DNA of 58,280 nucleotides, taken from the NCBI GenBank assembly GCA_964518135.1, contig CAZFEY010000002.1:1-58280 (forward strand), written 5' to 3'. The notes beneath the pieces are model-generated. The model worked only from the letters and a program-made list of their open reading frames with translations. It was not told the origin of the DNA and ran no database searches. Source of the DNA: 2-12-FULL-40-12 sp964518135 (lineage in GTDB: Bacteria; Patescibacteriota; Minisyncoccia; Minisyncoccales; 2-12-FULL-40-12). How positions within the stretch are numbered: the stretch's first letter is position 1; every line of letters starts with the position of its first letter. This document shows positions 25,101 through 33,664 of this stretch, in pieces. A program made the translations under genes and the position numbers.

Positions 25101-28100
25101 ATGAGAGTTCAAGACCTAGAAAAAATAAGAATTAAGATAGCTTCTCCTGAAGATATTTTGTCATGGTCCAGGGGAGAAGTTACTAAGCCTGAAACAATTA
25201 ATTATCGTACGCAAAGGGCAGAAAAAGATGGTCTTTTCTGTGAAAAAATATTTGGACCAGAAAAAGATTATGAGTGTTATTGCGGAAAATACAGAAGGAT
25301 TCGTTATAAGGGTATTGTGTGCGATCGTTGCGGGGTTGAGGTAACCAAATCTTTGGTTAGGCGAGAAAGAATGGGGCATATCAAACTTTCTTGCCCTGTT
25401 TCGCATATCTGGTTCCTAAAAGGAATTCCATCTAGGATGGGAATGGTTTTAGATATTTCAATGCAGCAGATAGAGAGGGTTATCTATTTTGCATCATATA
25501 TTATTACAAAAACCAATGACGAAGCCAGGAAGAACTATCTTGAGCAGATCGAAAAAGAATATATTCAGAAGGCAAAAGCCATTAAATCCACACTTAATAC
25601 GAAAAAGAAAGATGATAAAAAAGGAAAACAAGTAAAAAACAAAATTGATAAAAAAAGTACAAAAATAGTCGACGATAAATTGCAAGATCTCAAAGCCTTA
25701 AAAGATAAGGCCAAAGATGAATTAGTCTCACTTAAGCCGTTTAAAATACTATCAGAGCTGGAATACCATAATTTCTCTCTTAAATATGGTGAGGTTTTTG
25801 AAGCAGGAACAGGAGCTGAAATTCTGCGACAATTATTCCAAATAGTAGATCTAAAGCAGGAGATTAAAAAGATTAAAGCAGGATTGGAAGAGGTGTCGCC
25901 CCTTGCTCGCAGAAAATTGCTTGCAAGATTAAAATTCTTTCAGTCCATGGAATCAGCTGGCGTTAGGCCGGAATGGATGTTTTTGACCATGCTCCCGGTT
26001 TTACCGCCAGATTTGCGACCTATGGTACAGATAGACGGTGGCCGTTATGCTTCTTCAGACCTCAACGACCTTTACCGCAGAGTTATCAATAGAAATAATC
26101 GGTTAAAATATTTGTTGGAGATTGCAGCTCCCGATGTTATTGTTAGAAATGAGAAGAGGATGCTACAAGAGGCAGTAGATGCTTTAATTGACAATAAAAT
26201 GAGAAAGGGAACTATGACTCAGGCTACTACTGGAGGAAAAAGACTGCTTAAGTCTTTGACTGATATGCTAGAAGGAAAACAAGGAAGATTTAGACAGAAT
26301 CTTTTGGGTAAAAGAGTGGACTATTCGGGTAGGTCTGTTATTGTCGTAGGTCCCGAATTAAAGCTTCATCAATGCGGTATACCCAAAAAAATGGCATTAG
26401 AACTCTTCAAGCCATTTGTTATTCATAAGATCCTAGAAAAAGAGCTTGCATTTAATGTTAGGGGTGCAACCAGACTAATTGAAGAAGAAACAGATGAGAT
26501 CTGGGCTACACTAGAAGAGGTTACTAAAGACAAATTGGTGCTTTTAAACAGGGCGCCCACTTTACATCGTTTGGGCATACAAGCTTTTCAGCCGATTCTA
26601 ATCGAAGGAGAAGCATTAAGAATACATCCTTTTGTTTGTAGGGCTTTTAACGCTGATTTCGACGGCGACCAAATGGCTGTGCATCTGCCTTTATCAGAAG
26701 AAGCGCAGAAAGAAGCTAGGGAAATAATACTATCGACCAATAATTTACTTAAACCAGCTACGGGATTACCAATTGTCAGCCCAGACAAGGATATTGTTTT
26801 GGGTTGTTATTGGATGACCAGGATGTTGCGCGGAAAAATAGGAGAAGGTATGGTTTTTGGCAGTAAATCAGAAGCTATGTTAGCCCATGAATTTGGATTG
26901 GTGGATTTGAAGGTTCCAATTCAATTACGCATAAACGATAAATTTATTGAAACTAGCGTTGGAAGAATTATATTTAATGGAACATTGCCTGAAAACTTTG
27001 CTTTCTATAATGAAGTTATGGGCGCAAAAAATTTGGAAAGATTGATTAGAGGGATATTTGAAGAATATAGTAGGGATATTTTTCATGAAACATTGGACAA
27101 AATCAAGGCTTTGGGCTTTGAATATTCGACTTTGTCCGGAATAACTTGGGGCATGAACGATTTGATTGTGCCAGAAGAGAAAAAAGCGATCATTGAAGCT
27201 GCCGAAAAAGAAATAGCTGTTACAGAACTCCATTATCAGAAAGGTCTTCTTTCCAAAGAAGAAAAAAGAGATAAGGCTATTGAGATTTGGAATAAGGTAA
27301 AATCAGATATAGAAAAATTGGTTCCTAAAACTTTACCTAGCGAAGGTCCAGTATTTCAAATAGTAGATTCGGGAGCGAGGGGATCTTGGAATCAGCCCGT
27401 TCAGATGGCAGGTATGAAGGGTTTGGTGGTTAATCCCGCTGGTGAGACTATCGAGTTGCCAGTTAAGCATTCGTTTAAGGAAGGATTCGATGTTTTGGAA
27501 TATTTTATTTCTACTCACGGAGCTAGGAAAGGTACTGCAGATACTGCACTTAGAACTTCTACCGCGGGATATTTAACTAGGAGATTGGTAGATGTCGCTC
27601 ATGAGGTTATTGTTTCTGAAGAGGACTGTAGGGACGGTGATGGTATAGAAATTTTCAAGAAAGAAGCGGATGATATAGGTCAGAATTTAATTTTTAAAAT
27701 ACTTGGCAGGACTACTTTGGACGACATTAAGGTTAAAACCGATAAGGGCAATACCAAAACTATTCTTAAAAGCGGAGAGATTATTAATTGGAAAGTAGCG
27801 GAAACAATCGTTAGTAGTGGCCTCGAAAAAGTTAGGATTCGTTCACCATTGAGTTGTAAAACTATACGAGGCGTTTGTCAGAAGTGTTACGGTTGGGATC
27901 TGGGTCTTAGTCAGCAGATAAAATTAGGCGAAGCTATTGGCATTGTTGCGTCACAAGCGATTGGAGAACCTGGTACTCAGTTAACGATGAGAACCTTCCA
28001 TACAGGAGGTGTAGCTGGTGGTGGTGATATCACTTCAGGACTTCCAAGAGTACAAGAAATCTTTGAAGCGCGAGAACCAAGGGGAAGAGCTGTGATATCT

Positions 28101-28751
28101 CAAGTTGAAGGCAAGGTCATTGGTATTGCTTCCGATAGGACAGTTCGTATTAGCGTTAGAGAGGAATCCAAAACGAAAGCCACGAAGAAGGGCAAGAAAC
28201 AAGAGGTTGTTGAATACAGTATGCCGCAAAGAATGGCAATATTGGTGAATGTTGGAGATATAGTTCTTCCTGGCCAGCAATTGTGCGAAGGGTACGCTGA
28301 TTTAAAAGAGTTATTTAAATATACGGACATAGAAAAGACACAGAAGTATATTATTAGAGAAATTCAAAAGATTTATGTTTCTCAAGGAGCTACTATTCAC
28401 GATAAGCACGTTGAGGTAATAGTAAAACAGATGTTTTCTAGGGTGAAAATCAAAAATTCTGGCGATAGTTCTTTTGTCCCCGGAGAAATTCTTGAAAAAG
28501 CCAGATTTTTAGAAGTTAATAACTTGCTGAAAAAAGAGAATAAAAAATTAGCCATAGGTCAACCTATTCTGCTTGGTATGTCTCGGGTGGCTTTGAGCAC
28601 AGACTCTTTCTTATCAGCAGCTTCTTTCCAGGAAACTTCTCGAATTCTCATAAAAGCAGCTATTGAAGGAAAGGAAGATAGATTAAAAGGGCTTAAGGAA
28701 AATGTTATAATAGGTAAGTTGATACCGGCAGGTACAGGGTTTAAAAAATAA
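25101..28751 (+). CDS. rpoC: DNA-directed RNA polymerase subunit beta'
   Basis: RpoC of 1216 aa. It has the N-terminal zinc site (CYCGKYRRIRYKGIVCDRCG, about 58-77), the catalytic NADFDGDQMAVH (about 516-527), the trigger-loop region (IVASQAIGEPGTQLTMRTFHTGG) and a second zinc site (C in EEDCRD; CKTIRGVCQKCYG). A lysine-rich low-complexity insert (about 171-205) lies in the N-terminal part. It is co-transcribed with rpoB. Confidence 0.98.
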   Translation: MRVQDLEKIRIKIASPEDILSWSRGEVTKPETINYRTQRAEKDGLFCEKIFGPEKDYECYCGKYRRIRYKGIVCDRCGVEVTKSLVRRERMGHIKLSCPVSHIWFLKGIPSRMGMVLDISMQQIERVIYFASYIITKTNDEARKNYLEQIEKEYIQKAKAIKSTLNTKKKDDKKGKQVKNKIDKKSTKIVDDKLQDLKALKDKAKDELVSLKPFKILSELEYHNFSLKYGEVFEAGTGAEILRQLFQIVDLKQEIKKIKAGLEEVSPLARRKLLARLKFFQSMESAGVRPEWMFLTMLPVLPPDLRPMVQIDGGRYASSDLNDLYRRVINRNNRLKYLLEIAAPDVIVRNEKRMLQEAVDALIDNKMRKGTMTQATTGGKRLLKSLTDMLEGKQGRFRQNLLGKRVDYSGRSVIVVGPELKLHQCGIPKKMALELFKPFVIHKILEKELAFNVRGATRLIEEETDEIWATLEEVTKDKLVLLNRAPTLHRLGIQAFQPILIEGEALRIHPFVCRAFNADFDGDQMAVHLPLSEEAQKEAREIILSTNNLLKPATGLPIVSPDKDIVLGCYWMTRMLRGKIGEGMVFGSKSEAMLAHEFGLVDLKVPIQLRINDKFIETSVGRIIFNGTLPENFAFYNEVMGAKNLERLIRGIFEEYSRDIFHETLDKIKALGFEYSTLSGITWGMNDLIVPEEKKAIIEAAEKEIAVTELHYQKGLLSKEEKRDKAIEIWNKVKSDIEKLVPKTLPSEGPVFQIVDSGARGSWNQPVQMAGMKGLVVNPAGETIELPVKHSFKEGFDVLEYFISTHGARKGTADTALRTSTAGYLTRRLVDVAHEVIVSEEDCRDGDGIEIFKKEADDIGQNLIFKILGRTTLDDIKVKTDKGNTKTILKSGEIINWKVAETIVSSGLEKVRIRSPLSCKTIRGVCQKCYGWDLGLSQQIKLGEAIGIVASQAIGEPGTQLTMRTFHTGGVAGGGDITSGLPRVQEIFEAREPRGRAVISQVEGKVIGIASDRTVRISVREESKTKATKKGKKQEVVEYSMPQRMAILVNVGDIVLPGQQLCEGYADLKELFKYTDIEKTQKYIIREIQKIYVSQGATIHDKHVEVIVKQMFSRVKIKNSGDSSFVPGEILEKARFLEVNNLLKKENKKLAIGQPILLGMSRVALSTDSFLSAASFQETSRILIKAAIEGKEDRLKGLKENVIIGKLIPAGTGFKK

Positions 28752-28786
28752 TATCGAACTTTTCTTCTGTATCTGCCAAAGAAATC

Positions 28787-31015
28787 ATGGCTAAGCACAG
28801 AAAGAAAAATAGAGATCACAAGAAAGATGATGGCAAATTTATTATGCCATCAGGTATAAAACGATGGGTTTGGGGCATCGTTTTCTTAATATTCAGCTTG
28901 GTAATAGCGTTTTCATTTTTCAACGCTTCTGGGGTAGCGGGAAGCGCCTTGAATAATTTGCTTAATTATCTGGTTGGCAAAACAGTGATATTGATGCCTT
29001 TGATATTAGTTTTTGTGGCTTTGGTATTTTTTTACTCTCGCTATCGTAAATTCAGTTTTCCTTTATCTCTAGCTACTGTTCTCTTGATTATTGGAATTAC
29101 TGGGATTCTAGGGGGATTAGATATATCTTCTTCCAAGAATTATGATGAAGCAGAAAAAACTTTACCAGGAGGGTGGATAGGGTATTTATTAAGCTCTCTT
29201 TTAGTAAAACTTTTTGGTTTTTGGATTTCGCAGATAATTTTTATAGTAATCGCATTGGTAGGGGCTTTAATTTTCTGGCATTTAGTAAAAAGACCACATA
29301 TTCCCAAACCACCCAAATCTCCCGACACAGAAGAGGTAGAAAAAAAACCTACCTTTATAAAACAAATATTTGCTCCAAAACTTACATTAAGGGAGGTGCC
29401 TCCGCTTTCTGAACCCAAAAGAAAGGAGATCATCGAGAAGTCTCTACAAGAGGAAAAGATTAAGGCTGGCACCGAACTTAAAGATCTTTTAAGCTACAAA
29501 CCCTTGCCACTAGATCTTTTAGAGGCTGATAAGGGTGAACCAGCTAGCGGCGACACAAAAAATAATTCAGCGATTATCAAGAAAACACTTCAGAACTTTG
29601 ACATACCCGTTGAGATGTCAGAAGTTCATATTGGTCCAACCGTAACGCAATATACCTTAAAGCCAGCTGAAGGAGTAAAATTATCTAAAATTACAGCACT
29701 CTCTAATGATTTGTCTCTGTCTTTAGCAGCTCATCCAATAAGAATTGAAGCTCCGATACCTGGTAGGGCATTGGTAGGTATTGAAATTCCAAACAAGACA
29801 AGGTCTCAAGTTCGCTTAAGAAATCTATTTTCAAGTCCAAATTTTCAATTATCATCGCCCGGACTTTCTATCGCCTTGGGCAGAGATGTCGCGGGCAACC
29901 CGATATTCACAGACTTAGCTAGAATGCCTCACATGTTGGTGGCTGGTTCTACTGGTAGTGGTAAAACTATTTTTCTCAATACATTATTATTGAACCTTTT
30001 ATATAAAAATTCTCCAACAACCCTGAGATTAATTTTAGTTGACCCAAAACGCGTAGAATTCCCTGTTTATAGCAGCTTACCGCATCTTTTGTGCCCGGTA
30101 ATTTATAATGCCGCCTTAACTTGCAATGCATTAAGATGGTTGGTAGGAGAAATGGATAGACGATTTGATGTGCTTGTTGATGCCGGGGCTAGGGATATAT
30201 CTGGCTATAACGATATCGTTGCGAAAAAACTCAACTCGTCCAAAGATAAAAAAGCCTTATCTGAAAACGGCTCTTCTTTAGAGCCAATGCCCTATATCGT
30301 GCTTATTGTTGATGAGTTAGCTGATTTAATGACTGCAAAAGGGAGAGACATAGAAGCCGGTGTTGTAAGAATCGCCCAAATGGCAAGGGCAGTAGGAATT
30401 CATTTGGTATTAGCCACCCAAAGGCCTTCGGTAGAAGTGATTACAGGATTAATTAAGGCAAATATTACCGCTAGGGTTGCTTTTCAGGTGGCATCTCAAG
30501 TTGATTCTCGTACTATCTTAGATATGTCTGGGGCGGAGAAATTGCTTGGAGCGGGAGATATGTTGTATATTTCCGGAGAAATAACAAAGCCAAAAAGAAT
30601 CCAATGTGCTTATGTTTCAGAGAAAGAGCTAAGGCGAGTTGTTGATTATATCAAATCAGAATCGGGCGTTTTTGCCGAAGACAATGAAAATATGCCATTA
30701 GATAATTCATTGTCCGACGACTTAAACAGGGCTTTGAAAGAAACAGGAGGCAACAATATTGACAGCACGTCTCAATCAGACGATGCGTTGTACGAAGAGG
30801 CGAAAAGGGTCGTTATCGAAGCCAAGAAAGCTTCTGCGTCTCTGTTGCAGCGAAGATTAAGGATAGGTTACGCAAGAGCCGCCCGTTTAATAGATGTATT
30901 GGAAGAGCAAGGTATCGTTGGTCCAGCCGAGGGAGCTAAACCAAGGGAAATTTATTTTAACAATCGGGTGGAAAATAATGACGAACCGAATAATTCTGAC
31001 TGGCAAAAGGTTTGA
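28787..31015 (+). CDS. ftsK: DNA translocase FtsK/SpoIIIE
   Basis: Protein of 742 aa: four N-terminal membrane helices (about 20-165), a short linker (about 170-240), alpha/beta motor domains with Walker A AGSTGSGKTIFLN (about 383-395) and Walker B IVLIVDELADLM, then a C-terminal winged-helix gamma domain (EEAKRVVIEAKKASASLLQRR...EEQGIVGPAEGAKPREI). It pumps chromosome ends through the division septum. No Shine-Dalgarno; it starts 35 nt after rpoC. Confidence 0.96.
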   Translation: MAKHRKKNRDHKKDDGKFIMPSGIKRWVWGIVFLIFSLVIAFSFFNASGVAGSALNNLLNYLVGKTVILMPLILVFVALVFFYSRYRKFSFPLSLATVLLIIGITGILGGLDISSSKNYDEAEKTLPGGWIGYLLSSLLVKLFGFWISQIIFIVIALVGALIFWHLVKRPHIPKPPKSPDTEEVEKKPTFIKQIFAPKLTLREVPPLSEPKRKEIIEKSLQEEKIKAGTELKDLLSYKPLPLDLLEADKGEPASGDTKNNSAIIKKTLQNFDIPVEMSEVHIGPTVTQYTLKPAEGVKLSKITALSNDLSLSLAAHPIRIEAPIPGRALVGIEIPNKTRSQVRLRNLFSSPNFQLSSPGLSIALGRDVAGNPIFTDLARMPHMLVAGSTGSGKTIFLNTLLLNLLYKNSPTTLRLILVDPKRVEFPVYSSLPHLLCPVIYNAALTCNALRWLVGEMDRRFDVLVDAGARDISGYNDIVAKKLNSSKDKKALSENGSSLEPMPYIVLIVDELADLMTAKGRDIEAGVVRIAQMARAVGIHLVLATQRPSVEVITGLIKANITARVAFQVASQVDSRTILDMSGAEKLLGAGDMLYISGEITKPKRIQCAYVSEKELRRVVDYIKSESGVFAEDNENMPLDNSLSDDLNRALKETGGNNIDSTSQSDDALYEEAKRVVIEAKKASASLLQRRLRIGYARAARLIDVLEEQGIVGPAEGAKPREIYFNNRVENNDEPNNSDWQKV

Positions 31016-31089
31016 ACATGAGCGAGAACTGAGCATTCGATGCGATTTTGCTCGCGTATGCCATAGTGAATTATGGACAATTATATTTA

Positions 31090-31095
31090 TATAAT
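31090..31095 (+). promoter_or_regulatory. Possible -10 box upstream of recA
   Basis: TATAAT 62 nt before the recA start; no convincing -35 box is seen. No LexA-type operator was recognised in 31016-31157. Confidence 0.35.
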
Positions 31096-31157
31096 GAAAA
31101 ATGTTATTGTTTAATTGAGCGCTTGGTGCTTGAATTAGTAATAATCAATTTTCGTAT

Positions 31158-32174
31158 ATGTCAAAAAAGAAAACATCCAAAGACGAAAAAACAGTCAAAA
31201 GCGATAGCGGAGGAGGTGAATTACAAGAGGCTATTGCTGAAATCCAGAATAAGTTTGGAGCAGGAGCTATAATGCGGTTAAAAGAGGCAAAATCGGTCAA
31301 TGTGGATACTGTATCAACGGGTGCCATTTCGTTGGATATGGCTTTGGGAGTTGGAGGAGTACCTAGGGGCAGAGTGGTTGAAATTTATGGCCCAGAGATG
31401 TCTGGAAAAACTACTCTGGCTCTGCATATCTGTGCTCAAGCGCAAAAGACTAAGGGAGTTGCGGCTTTTGTTGATGCGGAGCACGCCCTGGATCCTGATT
31501 ACGCAAAAAGAATTGGAGTGAATATAGATGAGTTGTTGATTTCCCAGCCAGATTCTGGCGAACAGGCCCTACAAATAGTAGAGACATTGGTGAGGTCTGG
31601 CGAGTTGGATGTTATAGTAATAGACTCTGTTGCTGCCCTGGCTCCAAGAGCCGAGATTGCCGGAGATATCGGTGATTTTCAGATTGGTCTTCAGGCAAGA
31701 TTAATGTCTTCGGCGCTAAGAAAACTCTCAGGTGTTATTGCGAAAACTAAGACCGTTGTAATTTTTCTGAATCAGATCAGAATGAAGATAGGTGTTATGT
31801 TTGGCAATCCAGAAACTACTCCCGGAGGATTAGCTTTGAAATTTTACGCTTCGGTCAGAATTGAGATGAGAAGAATAGCCCAGATAAAACAAGGAGATCA
31901 AGTTGTTGGGAATAGGGTAAGAGTTAAAATAGTTAAAAATAAAGTTGCAGCTCCATTTAAAACAACAGAGCTTGATATAGGTAATGATGGTATAGCCCAG
32001 TACGTAGACGTGATTAATACCGCGCAGAAGCTGGGTATTGTTCAAAAAAGCGGTTCTTGGTTTCAGTTTGGCGATCAGAAATTAGGACAAGGATCAGAAG
32101 GGGCGAAGCAGTTTCTAAAAGAAAATCCAGGAGCCTTAGACAAAATTCTTAAAGAAATCAAATCGCACCAATAA
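31158..32174 (+). CDS. recA: Recombinase RecA
   Basis: RecA of 338 aa with Walker A GPEMSGKTT, the segment VDAEHALDPDYAKRIGVN, Walker B LDVIVIDSVAAL, loop L1/L2 residues (NQIRMKIGVMFGNPETTPGGLALKFYASVR) and a short C-terminal tail. It mediates strand exchange in repair and in integration of DNA taken up by the pilus system. No Shine-Dalgarno; a terminator follows. Confidence 0.98.
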   Translation: MSKKKTSKDEKTVKSDSGGGELQEAIAEIQNKFGAGAIMRLKEAKSVNVDTVSTGAISLDMALGVGGVPRGRVVEIYGPEMSGKTTLALHICAQAQKTKGVAAFVDAEHALDPDYAKRIGVNIDELLISQPDSGEQALQIVETLVRSGELDVIVIDSVAALAPRAEIAGDIGDFQIGLQARLMSSALRKLSGVIAKTKTVVIFLNQIRMKIGVMFGNPETTPGGLALKFYASVRIEMRRIAQIKQGDQVVGNRVRVKIVKNKVAAPFKTTELDIGNDGIAQYVDVINTAQKLGIVQKSGSWFQFGDQKLGQGSEGAKQFLKENPGALDKILKEIKSHQ

Positions 32175-32192
32175 ACACAATAGTTTCAAAAT

Positions 32193-32219
32193 AAAACCGC
32201 CTTCTGGGCGGTTTTAATT
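32193..32219 (+). terminator. Intrinsic terminator after recA
   Basis: AAAACCGCC (32193-32201) pairs perfectly with GGCGGTTTT (32207-32215). It is A-tract/T-tract flanked, so it can work for both recA and the converging rpsR operon. Confidence 0.85.
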
Positions 32220-32236
32220 ATGAAATAACTTTATTG

Positions 32237-32419
32237 TTATAGTAAACCAAAAGTTCTTGCTCGTTTTACGGCTTTCGCCATTTGACGCTGATGCTTGGCG
32301 CACAATCCAGTTTTCGTTCTGGCTTTTATTCTGCCCAGCATAGAGGTAAATCTCTGTAGTCTTTCAGAGTCTTTAAAGTCAACCTCTTTGACATTTCGTT
32401 GGCAAAAATAGCAATTCAT
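32237..32419 (-). CDS. rpsR: 30S ribosomal protein bS18
   Basis: Protein of 60 aa starting MNCYFCQRNVKEVDFKD, followed by the conserved helix region RLQRFTSMLGRIKARTKTGLCAKHQRQMAKAVKRARTFGLL. The frame is open 36 bp further upstream, but the ATG at 32419 gives the normal bS18 N-terminus. It is the last gene of the minus-strand rpsF-ssb-rpsR operon and binds 16S rRNA together with bS6. Confidence 0.94.
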   Translation of the reverse strand: MNCYFCQRNVKEVDFKDSERLQRFTSMLGRIKARTKTGLCAKHQRQMAKAVKRARTFGLL

Positions 32420-32487
32420 TGTTACGTGGAGCATGAAGCGTGAATCATGAAGCATTATGTTTCAAGTTACAGGCTTTAAGCTCTATA

Positions 32488-32925
32488 TTAGAAAGGAATA
32501 TCTTCTATATTAATCTCTTCTTCTTTTTCCTCTTCTATGACTGGTATATCTTCGACGGCAACATCATCTTTTTTACTCCCCGGTATTATTTTGCCCGCAG
32601 CTCTTGGTCCAAGCTGCATACTTTGTCCGACAATTTCAGTTCTATATTTCTTATTACCACTTGCGTCCTGCCAGGTCCTTGTATTAAGACTTCCCTCTAT
32701 CAATGCCAATGACCCTTTGGTTAAGAACTGCGACGCAATCTCGGCCAATTTTCTCCACAAGACTATATTGTGGTACTCGGCCGCTTGTTGTTTTTGGCCG
32801 TTTTTATCTGTCCAAACCCTATTAGTCGCCAATCTGAAGCTACAAACAGTTTGACCGCCGGGGGTTGATCGAACTTCAGGATCGGAAACCAACCGACCGA
32901 CAAGAATTACTTTATTTAAATTCAC
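32488..32925 (-). CDS. ssb: Single-stranded DNA-binding protein
   Basis: SSB of 145 aa: OB fold at about 1-105 (LNKVILVGRLVSDPEVRSTP, YHNIVLWRKLAEIASQFLTKGSLALIEGSLNTRTW), an acidic linker, and the C-terminal tip EDIPF that recruits repair and replication partners. The start is GTG (32923-32925) and merges directly with the 3' end of the conserved leader element AACTTCTAATGGGG. No Shine-Dalgarno of the usual kind exists. The same leader precedes groES. Confidence 0.96.
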   Translation of the reverse strand: MNLNKVILVGRLVSDPEVRSTPGGQTVCSFRLATNRVWTDKNGQKQQAAEYHNIVLWRKLAEIASQFLTKGSLALIEGSLNTRTWQDASGNKKYRTEIVGQSMQLGPRAAGKIIPGSKKDDVAVEDIPVIEEEKEEEINIEDIPF

Positions 32926-33052
32926 CCCATTAGAAGTTTGTTGTTATAGAATATATTATCCATTTCCAACAAACATTTATTTTGTTATTATTCCCCGTTT
33001 AACGGTTTGCACAATTTTTGTTAAAAAATTATACTCAGAACTTCTAACGGGG
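32925..33052 (-). promoter_or_regulatory. Conserved leader element upstream of ssb (copy B)
   Basis: Read on the minus strand: CCCCGTTAGAAGTT (33052-33039), an AT-rich hairpin AATTTTT/AAAAATT with 4-nt loop, a central AACGGGGA (gggg at 32996-32993), a second hairpin AACAAA/TTTGTT, then AACTTCTAATGGGG (32938-32925). The last G is the G of the GTG start. The ends can pair over 14 bp with one G-U. The central copy can pair with the 5' arm over 7 bp instead. The element lies between rpsF and ssb. A TGAA tetranucleotide flanks both sides, which also fits a mobile repeat. Confidence 0.65.
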
Positions 33053-33088
33053 TTCATCTCAATTTGTTGTTTTTTATTGGATGACCTT

Positions 33089-33535
33089 TTAAACGTTATC
33101 TAAAATTTGTTCTAATTTTTCTTCAATTTCTTCTAGTTTTGATTTGTCTTGCTTTATTACTTCTTTCTGTTCTGTATGCGGCCTTGGTATTCTGGCTTGT
33201 CGGATTTTTACTCTTTTACTTATCTGTTTTAAAAATAAATACCGTAGTATATTTTTTTCTTCCTTTATCTTCCGTTCAATGTTTTTGATTTTTTCTGAAT
33301 CTGTACTAAAAAGCAACGATACCAAAGAAACCGCTTGTTTTTTGGGTTGTAAACTTGTTTTTATTGGCTTGGATAAATCCTTGTGAATAGGGTTTCTAGT
33401 TTCGATAAGAGAGCCTCCTTCTTCTTGGATTATGTTTTCTATTTTTTGCCCTAATGCTCTTGCCTCTTCTAATATTAGGTCAGCCGCTATTACATAGTTT
33501 AGTTCGTAGCGATAATTCATATTTTGGCTTAACAT
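33089..33535 (-). CDS. rpsF: 30S ribosomal protein bS6 (divergent, C-terminally extended)
   Basis: Protein of 148 aa. Residues 8-105 follow the bS6 plan: YELNYVIAADLILEEARALGQKIENIIQEEGGSLIE, then a beta strand QAVSLVSLLFSTDSEKIKNIERKIKEEKNILRYLFLKQISK. A basic and then glutamate-rich helical tail of about 40 residues follows. Position before ssb and rpsR is the classic rpsF-ssb-rpsR order, which supports the call. The ATG at 33535 has an AAAGGA 7 nt upstream; an internal ATG at 33520 is an alternative. Confidence 0.82.
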   Translation of the reverse strand: MLSQNMNYRYELNYVIAADLILEEARALGQKIENIIQEEGGSLIETRNPIHKDLSKPIKTSLQPKKQAVSLVSLLFSTDSEKIKNIERKIKEEKNILRYLFLKQISKRVKIRQARIPRPHTEQKEVIKQDKSKLEEIEEKLEQILDNV

Positions 33536-33565
33536 GAGAATTCCTTTTGCTGTTAAGATGGGTGT

Positions 33566-33594
33566 ATTTTAGCAGTTTGTTATTGTTTTATCAA
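33566..33594 (-). promoter_or_regulatory. Promoter of the rpsF-ssb-rpsR operon
   Basis: On the minus strand: TTGATA (33594-33589), 17-bp spacer, TAAAAT (33571-33566) with a TGC extension before the -10. It gives a leader of about 23 nt. Confidence 0.7.
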
Positions 33595-33627
33595 GCCCCG
33601 TGCAATTTCTTATTTTGAGGTTATCCT

Positions 33628-33657
33628 TTGATTATAACACCAGAATTAAGCTATAAT
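33628..33657 (+). promoter_or_regulatory. Promoter of the phosphomannomutase gene (leaderless)
   Basis: TTGATT (33628-33633), 18-bp spacer, TATAAT (33652-33657). The ATG begins at 33665, just where transcription should start. Confidence 0.7.
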
Positions 33658-33664
33658 ATTTATT

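Noticed and set aside
25600..25720. Lysine-rich insert in RpoC as another palindromic-element insertion
   Set aside because: The DNA there shows no palindrome or repeat shared with other sites; it looks like ordinary low-complexity variation.
32925..33052. Known S6:S18 autoregulatory leader in the rpsF operon as an explanation of the ssb element
   Set aside because: The element lies after rpsF, not before it, and the same architecture precedes groES, which S6:S18 would not explain.
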